NCBI RefSeq assembly: GCF_932526225.1
Contig: NC_064035.1
Coordinates: forward strand, 1,549,501-1,613,500
Length of the DNA: 64,000 nucleotides
Direction of reading: 5' to 3'
From: Nematostella vectensis
Taxonomy: Eukaryota > Cnidaria > Anthozoa > Actiniaria > Edwardsiidae
The position numbers and the translations under genes are program-made. Under the pieces are notes generated by a model, which saw only the letters and a list, made by a program, of their open reading frames with translations, searched no databases and had not been told where the DNA came from. Shown piece by piece: positions 12,469 through 24,400 of this stretch; the stretch's first letter is position 1, and every line of letters begins with the position of its first letter.

Positions 12469-15400
12469 TCATTCGTCTCTGCGAAGTGAGCAAGGCCGGT
12501 GAAACTCATTACCATACTCGTGGATCCATTTATTTGCAACTAAAATGGTAAATCAAATAAATGCTTTTAGGCATTTGAGATTAATCAGAATCGACAAATT
12601 ACCTCTATTTGCATAAAAGTCTTTTAATATAAGAATGTGGACTTTAAAAACACTAGCATACACACATTGGAACCAGTCGGGACAAGACTGGACGCTAGCA
12701 CAGTCTATTACCCGTGCAGTTCGGTAGCCATGGACAGCATGGACGCATGCGACCTTTGCTAGTCTAAAACTCCGTCGGATAGCCAAACTATCCTTGCGAG
12801 TATGTATACATAAATGGGGACTTTAAAAGCACACTAGCATACACACATTGGCACAGTCGCTAGCACAGTCTATTACCCGATAGCCAAACTATCCTTGCGA
12901 GCTATCCGACGGAGGTTTAGACTAGCAAATGTCGCATGCGTGATCCGCACAATTGGCATCACGCTAGCCCGGTCGCAGCTCTAGATCCCACATGGATCTA
13001 AGCTTTGGTTTAAAGCACTTCGTTCGAGTCGAAGTCGCCCTGCAGTTTTTTTGCCGATGAAGTTTAACTAAGGCAAACCGGCTATGCCATGCTGACGAGT
13101 CCTAAGAAGGACGAAACAGCCGTCCATGGTTGCCGAACTGCACGGGTAATAGACTGTGCTAGCGTCCCATCTTGGCCCGACTGGTGCCAATGTGTGTATG
13201 CTAGTGTGCTTCTAAAGTCCACATTCTTAATATATGACTGCGCTTACTCCTCATAACACAGGGTACCCAGCATGCGCTTACCCCTCATAACACAGGGTAC
13301 CCAGGATGTGCTTACCTCTGATAACACAGGGTACCCAGCATGCGCTTACCCCTCATAACACAGGGTACCCAGGATGTGCTTACCTCTGATAACACAGGGT
13401 ACCCAGCATGCGCTTACCCCTCATAACACAGGGTACCCAGGATGTGCTTACCTCTGATAACACAGGGTACCCAGCATGCGCTTACCCCTCATAACACAGG
13501 GTACCCAGTATGCGCTTACCTCTGATAACACAGGGTACCCAGCATGCGATTACCTCTGATAAAACAGGGTACCCAGCATGCGCTTACCTCTGATAAAACA
13601 GGGTACCCAGCATGCGCTTACCCCATTTGATTCCTGATAACACAGGGCACCCAGCATGCCGTGTACGAAAATCGCCATCACCGGACCGGAGCAGATTGTG
13701 CCAGAACACAGCATCGCCCTAATGCAACAGGCAAAACATAAAAAAATAAACATCAGCTCTATCTCTCTATCTAGTGCCCTAATGTAATAGGCAAAGAAAA
13801 AGGTCTACCCCTCTATCTGTATCATGATACGATAACGAAAAAAGCTTGGCTTAATCTTCAGCTACATCTGGATTCATTTTCACGCTCATTAAGTGCAATA
13901 TATCGGGGGGATGCAATATATCGAGGGGGGTGCAATATATCGAGGGGGTGCAATATATCGAGGGGGTGCAATATATCGAGGGGGGTGCAATATATCGAGG
14001 GGGTGCAATATATCGAGGGGGGCTCCGAAAAAAAAAGACCTCTCTAAGGGGCTGAGGGCTCTAAATGTTTTATGAGCCCTACTATTGAATATTGACCATG
14101 TGGAAAGACCAATGTATTTAATCCTTTTATAAATCATAATAAGCATTACTTCTGGATTTTACCGATACCGTTTATGATCAACAAGAACGAATGAGAGTGA
14201 AGACATAAGGAGCATTCCAGCAACAAATAAATAAAACCATTACAGCTTTGGAGTACTCCCAGGGGGAGAGAAATTGTATGGTGTCCTGAGTCATAATCTC
14301 CCATGCCCCCTCCCCCTAAAGTGTTTAATAAACACACCTGAGAGATAATATGATTGTGAAATGGTAAATTCACTGCAAAAGTGAAAACCCTAAGTTATGA
14401 TAACATAAAAAAAGAATTTAGATAACGCCTATATGTTTGAGGGTTAAATACTTCTTCATTTTATTCATGAGACATTTTTTCTTGATTACCTCTTCGTAGT
14501 AAATTGTGCAATTAAATTAGGTACACCTTAACGACCAGGATGTGTGATAAAAGACACTTATTATTCAAGATTTTAGACATCAAGATGTATCATAACTCTA
14601 CGTAGGTAGATAAAAACACCCATTCTTCAAGTTTTTTAGATCTTAAGACGCATCATACCTTTTGTGGCAGAATTCTTGCACCGACGTAAGGAAAGACAGT
14701 TGCTCCGCCAGACTCAACTTGAGACATCTTGTTAGAAATAAGAGAAAAATATCAAAATGTAGTAAAGTGGAAAACAATAACAACAGATAGATGCACCCGT
14801 CTTACTTACCCATACAAGGACAGTGGCAATCCTGTTGCCTGTTCCGAGGGATCCTAGCGATGAGTTTGCCAGGTCCTTTAAGACAAAAACATCATTATTA
14901 TCATCACACAATCAATCATCACAGCCACCATGATAATAATCAAAATTAGCCAGATTCTTAGAAAGAGAAATAGAACAACATCATCACCATCAAGATCACA
15001 ACTACAGGGCCGTAGTAGGGGGTGGAGAACTCGGGAGACGTGTCACCCAATATTTTAAAAAATTGGCAGGAAATAACCAGTAGGGGCGTGGCAGTGATCC
15101 CAGATATTTTCTAAATGTTCTTTTATCAAGCTATAACCCAGAATTAAAAATAATGTAATCATCACATCGGCTATCACCAGGAATACTCCTCATCACCATC
15201 CCTGACATCGTCATCAACCATTATCATTACCATTACATTATCATTAACACGCCATCACCAACATTACGACTACCAAGAGCACTACAAAGCTCATCAACCA
15301 TCCCTCTGTTAGCGTCATCAACCATCCCTCTGTTAGCGTCATCAACCATCCCTCTGTTAGCGTCATCAACCATCCCTCTGTTAGCGTCATCAACAACAAC

Positions 15401-18400
15401 AAAACAATCATCTCTACTTCCATGCCACACTGGCTCTTAATATCGATCTTTATTGCGTAGTACTCACTCGGGAAAAGTCAAAGTGCGGATCATATTGCCC
15501 CGCTAGTCCATAGTTTTGAACCTAAAACAGGAGAATTTAAATTGATTAAAATAACAAATAAAGTAAAATATGAATATAGACCTACCTGATTCTTGTTTGT
15601 GTGTAAACATTCACAAGGCTTTGAGAGACAAGGATTTGAACTGTTTATACGTTACCCATGAACCTCTGCGGGTTACGACACATGGATTCTTCAGTGCAAC
15701 CAAATTTTGAACACGTGTATTATTGTATAATATAGTCTTAGAAAAAAATTATCTCTTTACAGGCGCGTACCCAGGATTGGCTGACGGGGGTTTCGCATTC
15801 TTAGGTATCTTATGGAAAAAGTATTTGAAGATTCCTCAATAAGAAATTACCCACTTTTTGGCCGCCAAGATAAGGTGCGCGCGCACCCCATGTGAACGTG
15901 CCTGCATTACACTGTACATCTTCTATTCTGTTTATTCTCTATTTTTTACCATCTTATGTTTTAAACGCTTACAACAGAAATGAAATGGCGCCATAAAAAT
16001 TAATTTATTATATATATTATAATAAAAAATATAGTGTTTCAACATCTTAAAAGTAGCAAAGGAATATATTTATAATTAACTAAATAATAAAATAGCTAGC
16101 AAGCCTTTCTCTTAAGATTTTTTTATGTATTGAATTAAGATGAACAGTGGAGCAGCGTGGGCCTGGGACTGTAACGTCACAACTCTTGCCACAGGAAACC
16201 CATCACCCGGGCAAAAACACTTGGTACTATAGTCTGTGTATATTTTTACCTGAAATCCCTCGGCGGTCTCGAGGTTGAGTCTGGTCATGGCAGCGATTCG
16301 TCTCTCGACACGATCAATGACTTCACCATGCTCCCTGCCTGACAGCCAACAGCTACAAACAACACCATTATTACAATGCACGCGCGCTACCGTGGCCACC
16401 TTGACAGTCTTGTGAAGTAGGCCAATAAGGATGGGAGAAACGTGCTATCTGATACGGCGCGCGCTACCGAGGCCACTTTCATAGTTTCGTGAAACTTGCC
16501 AATAAGAATTCGTTTGAATTCAATAAAAAAGTCCGTCAATCATCCCCCTAGCTATAAAGTTCGTCAGTCATCCCCACAGTTATAAAGTTCGTCAATCATC
16601 CCCCTAGTTATAAAGTTTGTCAATCATCCCCCTAGTTATAAAATTCGTCAGTCATCCCCCAAGTTATAAAGTTCGTCAATCATACCCCTAGTTATAAAGT
16701 TCGTCAATCATCCCCCTAGTTATGAAGTTCGTCAGTCATCAACCTAGTTATAAAGTTCGTCAGTCATCCCCCAAGTTATAAAGTTCGTCAATCATACCCC
16801 TAGTTATAAAGTTCGTCAATCATCCCCCTAGTTATGAAGTTCGTCAGTCATCAACCTAGTTATAAAGTTCGTCAGTCATCCCCCTAGTTATAAAGTTCGT
16901 CAATCATCCCCTTAGTTATGAAGTTCGTCAATCATCCCCCTAGTTATAAAGATCGTCAATCGTCCCCCTAGTTATAAAGTTCGTCAATCATCCCCCTTGA
17001 TTTTAAAGTTCGTCAATCATCCCCCTAGTTATAAAGTTCGTCAATCACCCCACTAGTTATAAAGTTCGTCAATCATCCCCCTAGTTATAAAGTTCGTCAA
17101 TCATCCCCCTAGTTATAAAGTTCGTCAATCATCCCCCTAGCTATAAAGTTTGTCAATCATCCCCCTAGTTATAAAGTTTGTCAATCATCCCCCTACTTAT
17201 AAAGTTTGTCAATCATCCCCTAGTTATAAAGTTTGTCAATCATCCCCCTAGATAATATGTTCGTCAATCATCCCCCTAGTTATAAAGTTCGTCAATCATC
17301 CCCCATAATTGTAAAGTTCATCAATCATACCCCTAGTTATAAAGTTCGTCAATCATCCCCCTAGTTATAAAGTTTGTCAATCATCCCCCTAGTTATAAAG
17401 TTCATCAATCATCCCCCTACTTATAAAGTTTGTCAATCACCCCCTTTGTTATAAAGTTCGTCAGTCATCCCCTAGTTATAAAGTTCGTCAGTCATCCCCC
17501 TAGTTATAAAGTTCATCAATCATCCCCCTACTTATAAAGTTTGTCAATCATCCCCCTAGTTATAAAGTTTGTCAATCATCCCCCTAGTTATAAAGTTCGT
17601 CAGTCATCCCCCTAGTTATAAAGTTCGTCAGTCATCCCCCTAGTTATGAAGTTCGTCAATCATCCCCCTAGTTATAAAGTTCGTCAATCATCCCCCTAGT
17701 TATAAAGTTCGTCAGTCATCCCCCTAGTTATAAAGTTCGTCAGTCATCCCCCTAGTTATGAAGTTCGTCAGTCATCCCCCTAGTTATGAAGTTCGTCAAT
17801 CATCCCCCTAGTTATAAAGTTCGTCAGTCATCCCCCTAGTTATGAAGTTCGTCAATCATCCCCCTAGTTATAAAGTTCGTCAATCATCCCCCTAGTTATA
17901 AAGTTCGTCAATCATCCCCCTAGTTATAAAGTTCGTCAATCAGCCCCCATTATTTTAAAGTTCGTCAATCATCCCCCTAGTTATAAAGTTCGTCAATCAT
18001 CCCCCTAGTGATAAAGTTTGTCAATCATCCCCCTAGTTATAAAGTTCATCAATCATCCCCCTACTTATAAAGTTTGTCAATCATCCCCCTAGTTATAAAG
18101 TTCGTCAGTCATCCCCCTAGTTATAAAGTTCGTCAGTCATCCCCCTAGTTATAAAATTCGTCAGTCATCCCATTAGTTATAAAGTTCGTCAGTCATCCCC
18201 CTAGTTATAAAGTTCGTCAATCATCCCCCTAGTTATAAAGATCGTCAATCGTCCCCCTAGTTATAAAGTTCGTCAATCATCCCCCTTAATTTTAAAGTTC
18301 GTCAATCATCCCCCTAGTTATAAAGTTCGTCAATCACCCCACTAGTTATAAAGTTCGTCAATCATCCCCCTAGTTATAAAGTTCGTCAATCATCCCCCTA

Positions 18401-21400
18401 GTTATAAAGTTCGTCAATCATCCCCCTAGCTATAAAGTTTGTCAATCATCCCCCTAGTTATAAAGTTCGTCAGTCATCCCCCTACTTATAAAGTTCGTCA
18501 ATCATCACCCTAGTTATAAAGTTCGTCAATCATCCCCCTAGTTATAAAGTTCGTCAATCACCCCACTAGTTATAAAGTTCGTCAATCATCCCCCTAGTTA
18601 TAAAGTTCGTCAATCATCCCCCTAGTTATAAAGTTCGTCAATCATCCCCCTAGTTATAAAGTTCGTCAGTCATCCCCCTAGTTATAAAGTTCGTCAGTCA
18701 TCCCCCTAGTTATGAAGTTCGTCAATCATCCCCCTAGTTATAAAGTTCGTCAATCATCCCCCTAGTTATAAAGTTCGTCAGTCATCCCCCTAGTTATAAA
18801 GTTCGTCAGTCATCCCCCTAGTTATGAAGTTCGTCAGTCATCCCCCTAGTTATGAAGTTCGTCAATCATCCCCCTAGTTATAAAGTTCGTCAGTCATCCC
18901 CCTAGTTATAAAGTTCGTCAATCATCCCCCTAGTTATAAAGTTCGTCAATCATCCCCCTAGTTATAAAGTTCGTCAATCATCCCCCTAGTTATAAAGTTC
19001 GTCAATCAGCCCCCATTATTTTAAAGTTCGTCAATCATCCCCCTAGTTATAAAGTTCGTCAATCATCCCCCTAGTGATAAAGTTTGTCAATCATCCCCCT
19101 AGTTATAAAGTTCATCAATCATCCCCCTACTTATAAAGTTTGTCAATCATCCCCCTAGTTATAAAGTTCGTCAGTCATCCCCCTAGTTATAAAGTTCGTC
19201 AGTCATCCCCCTAGTTATAAAATTCGTCAGTCATCCCATTAGTTATAAAGTTCGTCAGTCATCCCCCTAGTTATAAAGTTCGTCAATCATCCCCCTAGTT
19301 ATAAAGATCGTCAATCGTCCCCCTAGTTATAAAGTTCGTCAATCATCCCCCTTAATTTTAAAGTTCGTCAATCATCCCCCTAGTTATAATGTTCGTCAAT
19401 CACCCCACTAGTTATAAAGTTCGTCAATCATCCCCCTAGTTATAAAGTTCGTCAATCATCCCCCTAGTTATAAAGTTCGTCAATCATCCCCCTAGCTATA
19501 AAGTTTGTCAATCATCCCCCTAGTTATAAAGTTTGTCAATCATCCCCCTACTTATAAAGTTTGTCAATCATCCCCTAGTTATAAAGTTTGTCAATCATCC
19601 CCCTAGATAATATGTTCGTCAATCATCCCCCTAGTTATAAAGTTCGTCAATCATCCCCCATAATTGTAAAGTTCATCAATCATACCCCTAGTTATAAAGT
19701 TCGTCAATCATCCCCCTAGTTATAAAGTTTGTCAATCATCCCCCTAGTTATAAAGTTCATCAATCATCCCCCTACTTATAAAGTTTGTCAATCATCCCCT
19801 TTGTTATAAAGTTCGTCAGTCATCCCCTAGTTATAAAGTTCGTCAGTCATCCCCCTAGTTATAAAGTTCATCAATCATCCCCCTACTTATAAAGTTTGTT
19901 AATCATCCCCCTAGTTATAAAGTTTGTCAATCATCCCCCTAGTTATAAAGTTCGTCAGTCATCCCCCTAGTTATAAAGTTCGTCAGTCATCCCCCTAGTT
20001 ATGAAGTTCGTCAATCATCCCCCTAGTTATAAAGTTCGTCAATCATCCCCCTAGTTATAAAGTTCGTCAGTCATCCCCCTAGTTATAAAGTTCGTCAGTC
20101 ATCCCCCTAGTTATGAAGTTCGTCAGTCATCCCCCTAGTTATGAAGTTCGTCAATCATCCCCCTAGTTATAAAGTTCGTCAGTCATCCCCCTAGTTATGA
20201 AGTTCGTCAATCATCCCCCTAGTTATAAAGTTCGTCAATCATCCCCCTAGTTATAAAGTTCGTCAATCATCCCCCTAGTTATAAAGTTCGTCAATCAGCC
20301 CCCATTATTTTAAAGTTCGTCAATCATCACCCTAGTTATAAAGTTCGTCAATCATCCCCCTAGTGATAAAGTTTGTCAATCATCCCCCTAGTTATAAAGT
20401 TCATCAATCATCCCCCTACTTATAAAGTTTGTCAATCATCCCCCTAGTTATAAAGTTCGTCAGTCATCCCCCTAGTTATAAAGTTCGTCAGTCATCCCCC
20501 TAGTTATAAAATTCGTCAGTCATCCCATTAGTTATAAAGTTCGTCAGTCATCCCCCTAGTTATAAAGTTCGTCAGTCATCCCCCTAGTTATAAAGTTCGT
20601 CAGTCATCCCCCTAGTTATAAAGTTCGTCAGTCATCCCCCTACTTATAAAGTTTGTCAATCACCCCCCTAGTTATAAAGTTCGTCAATCATCCCCTAGTT
20701 ATAAAGTTTGTCAGTCATCCCCCTAGTTATAAATTTCGTCTGTGATTATGTTGTTTTGAATTTGCCACCCGGAAAAGTTATGTGCTCTCTTGCTAGCGCA
20801 AGTCCCCTATTGGCCAGGGTAGCTCGCTCGCGTCGCACTTTAAGACTACCCGGGCACGCACTGACATGTGTAAAGTCACGTGCTTTCTTGCTAGCGCAAG
20901 TCCCCTATTGGCCAGGGTAGCTCGCGACGCTTTTGAAGACTACCCGGGCACGCACTGACATGTGTAAAGTACGAGAGTAGAGATTAACTCTGGGAGACTT
21001 TCTTTTCAACTATGTTGAAAAAAAAGCACACATTTCAGGACTCACTTTTTGCTGATTCTGTAGTGTGCGGTCTCCAGGTGACCCGTGATCGGGTTGTGCA
21101 CTGTCGCTCTGTTCAACTGATAAGATAAGAAAAATAATATAAACATAAAAATAATCTCAGTCAAAAGCGGAACAAACTACCGAGTAGGCTCTTTCGGACA
21201 AACCCGATGTAATTCGACGTTTGTAACGTGTTTTAATGGTTAGTGACCTCGTCAGCCACACCTTTGTTATTGCTTTTAACCAATTTTGACAAATTGTGAG
21301 ATAAATTATCAAAATAACCACTACTAAATCCAATCGAATTATCGCAACAACTCCCCCAAATGTATTTTGCTAGGATTCAAAATGGCGATTGACAAAGGCT

Positions 21401-24400
21401 CTTTAGTTGTCCTTGCCTTGTCTCTCCCCTATGCTTTATGCATCGGGATGTTGAGTAAACTATTACGTGCTGGCAAACCCTTAGGCACCATTGCCCCCCT
21501 CCCCCCTCTCCTACCTTGCAAACGAACACTGCCCCCCTCCCCCCTCCCCTACCTTGCAAACGAACACGGCCCCCCTCCCCCGGCACTACCTTGCAAACGA
21601 ACACTGTCCCCCTCCCCCCCTCCCCTACCTTGCAAACGAACACTGCCCCCCTCCCCTACCTTGCAAACGAACACTGCCCCCCTCCCCCGGCACTACCTTG
21701 CAAACGAACACTGTCCCCCTCCCCCCCCTCCCCTACCTTGCAAACGAACACTGCCCCCCTCCCCCGGCACTACCTTGCAAACGAACACTGCCCCCCTCCC
21801 CCCTCCCCTACCTTGCAAACGAACACTGCCCCCCTCCCCTACCTTGCAAACGAACACTTCCCCCCTCCCCCCTTCCCTACCTTGCAAACGGCCAAACCAC
21901 TATTCATTGGGGGTACTGGCCCTCTCGTGATTTGTTTTGCTGACCAAGAACGCCTAGGGACTTACCAGGGGCTCCGATATCTGGCGAACTTCATCGACTT
22001 CTTTGTCCGTGATGACATCTCTAAAGATGACGATGTCAGGGTTAGTGAATACCCTTTCCATCTTGCACGGTTTGATGATACACAAGGGATCCCCGCGGAA
22101 GTACCAGCACATCAGCCTTCTAGGCGTCTGGGGCGACTGCAAAACACACCCATTCCAAGTGTATAATGACAGCCATGCTATCAGAACTTTTATTGGCTCG
22201 CCTACTTGCAGAAATGCAAAAACTACGGCTCGAACTTTTCTATTGAACTTTAGAAGCACACTAGCATACACACATTGGCACCAGTCGGGCCAAGACGGGA
22301 CGCTAGCACAGTCTATTACCACTTGGAAGTGCTTTAAAGCACTTCGTTCGAGTCGAAGTCGCCCTGCAGTTTTTTTGCCGATGAAGTTTAACTGAGGCAA
22401 ACCGGCTATGCCATGCTGACGAGTCCTAATAAGGACGAAACAGCTGTCCATGGTTGCCGAACTGCACGGGTAATAGACTGTGCTAGCGTCCCGTCTTGGC
22501 CCGACTGGTGCCAATGTGTGTATGCTAGTGTGCTTTTAAAGTACACATTTTTCTATTGAAACAAGCAGACTTCTAACGCCTTCTGATAGCTGGATCTCCC
22601 TTATCTCCCTGGGTGTATTTGATGAAGGGGATCTATTCTGATAGCTGGATATCGCTTATCTCCCTGGGTGTATTTGATGAAAGGGGTCTATTCTGATAGC
22701 TGGATCTCCCTGGGTGTATTTGATGAAAGGGGTCTATTCTGATAGCTGGATATCCCTCGGTGTATTTGATAAAAGAATCTATTCTGATAGCTGAATCTCC
22801 CTTATCTCCCTGGGTGTATTTGATGAAAGGGGTCTATTCTGATAGCTGGATCTCCCTAATCTCCCTGGGTGTATTCGATGAAAGGGATCTATTCTGATAG
22901 ATGGATCTCCCTTATCTCCCTGGGTGTATTTAATGAAAGGGATCTATTCTGATAGCTAGATCTCCCTTATCTCCCTGGGTGTATTTGATGAAAGGGATCT
23001 ATTCTGATAGCTGGATCTCCCTTATCTCCCTGGGTGTATTTGATGAAAGGGATCTATTCTGATAGCTGGATATCTCTCATCTCCCTGGGTGTATTTTATG
23101 AAAGAGATCTATTCTGATAGCTGGATATCGCTTATCTCCCTGGGTGTATTTGATGAAAGGGTTCTATTCTTATAGATGGATCTCCCTGGGTGTATTTGAT
23201 AAAAGGGATCTATTCTGATAGCTGGATCTCCCTTACCGTTGGGAGCTTCTCCCCTCGGCAAAGTCGTTTGTAAATGTCTCTTTCTACGTGCCAGTTAAAG
23301 TTCTCAAAGACGTCTTGTGACAGGCGGGATTTCATCCACTTGTAACTGGGAACATTTTTCTTTTCCTCCTCCTTTTTCGTGAACTTACTCTCGTCCCGCT
23401 TCATTTCTTGAGTGAAGAAGGCAAGGTTGTTCTTAGCGCGAGTGTTTTCGGGATCTGTAAAAATAGGGAAGAAAAATGTCCTTAGTGATATTCGGGATTA
23501 GTGGATAAAACAACTTGGGCGGAAAATCACCAAGAAAGGGCACTTTAACAGTGCATCAAGGAAAGAAACATCAGAGAGAATGGACCCTTTGTTGAGGAAA
23601 TAAAGTACCTCGGAGTCACAATAACAAGGGACCTCCGATGGAACAGAAATGTTGCTGAAACAGTGAGCAAGGCAAACAAGATCCTAGGCCTACTTAGGCG
23701 GAACCTGCACTTTTGCGACACAAAAGCGAAGGAAGCAGCCTACGTTGGCCTCGTTAGGCCGCTGTTGGAATATGCAAGTGCTATCTGGGACCCGCATACC
23801 AGCAAGCTCATCGTCGAGATCGAGAAAGTCCAGAGGCGTGCAGCACGCTTTGTTACGGCAGACTTCTTCTCCTTCGAACCCGGCACAATGACGCGCCTCC
23901 TTTCCGAACTGGGTTGGCAGCCACTCGAAGACCGCAGGCGCACCTCATCATTGGTGCTCCTAAACAGTGGCCTAAATAATGCGTCTATCCTGCCACTCGA
24001 AGATCTGATGAAACCGTCTCGCGCCTTGCCCGCACTCAACACTCTGAATTCTATACTATTCCTAACGCTAGAACTGACATATATAAATATAGTTTTTTGC
24101 CCCGTGCACTGAGACTGTGGAACAACCTTCCACAGTCTGTAATTGACATGAGAGGCTACCCAGAGGCCTTCCACGCTGGGCTTTAGACTCGGCACTGCGC
24201 TGCGCACTGACATATTGTACAATAGGTTGCGCAATTTTTTAAAGTGAAGTGAAGTGAAGAGAAATGTAAGATTTAAAATGAGTCATTTTCGTTGTTGCTC
24301 AGAAGGAACCGCCTCGAGATCTGACTGTTAAATAGCCTCCTGATAGTTCATGTGATATCACGAAAAAGCAGTAAATTTTATGTTTTAGGGGTGGACAGGT

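Larger units (their letters stand above)
12632..13226 (+). mobile_element. Hammerhead-ribozyme inverted-repeat element, copy 1 (composite, P4HA intron 11)
   Basis: The outer arms are inverted repeats of over 100 bp: left from AGAATGTGGACTTTA (12632), right ending TAAAGTCCACATTC (13226). Each arm contains CTAGCATACACACATTGG, GCTAGCACAGTCTATTACCC and GTGCAGTTCGG or their inverse. The direct repeat TTAATATA flanks it (12624-12631 and 13227-13234). A further left-arm fragment sits inside (about 12816-12880), along with an inverted pair GCTAGTCTAAA../..TTTAGACTAGC, so the copy is nested or rearranged. The right side carries a complete hammerhead (13079-13135). It is oriented opposite to P4HA. Confidence 0.88.
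22248..22548 (+). mobile_element. Hammerhead-ribozyme inverted-repeat element, copy 2 (301 bp, P4HA intron 4)
   Basis: A compact copy flanked by the perfect 12-bp direct repeat TTTTCTATTGAA (22236-22247 and 22549-22560). Inverted arms (22248-22320 and about 22469-22548) share AAGCACACTAGCATACACAC, TTGGCACCAGTCGGGCCAAG and CGCTAGCACAGTCTATTACC. Between them are the T-arm-like hairpin and a hammerhead. It lacks the middle section of copy 1. A 12-bp duplication suggests insertion by reverse transcription at a staggered nick rather than cut-and-paste transposition. Confidence 0.92.

Noticed and set aside
16112-16399. 95-aa minus-strand frame as its own gene
   Set aside because: Only 16250-16352 is coding, as P4HA exon 7; the remainder is intron read-through.
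21367-22166. Proline/threonine-rich frames up to 216 aa
   Set aside because: They lie over the C-rich array in P4HA intron 5 and run antisense through P4HA exon 5; repeat and shadow artefacts.
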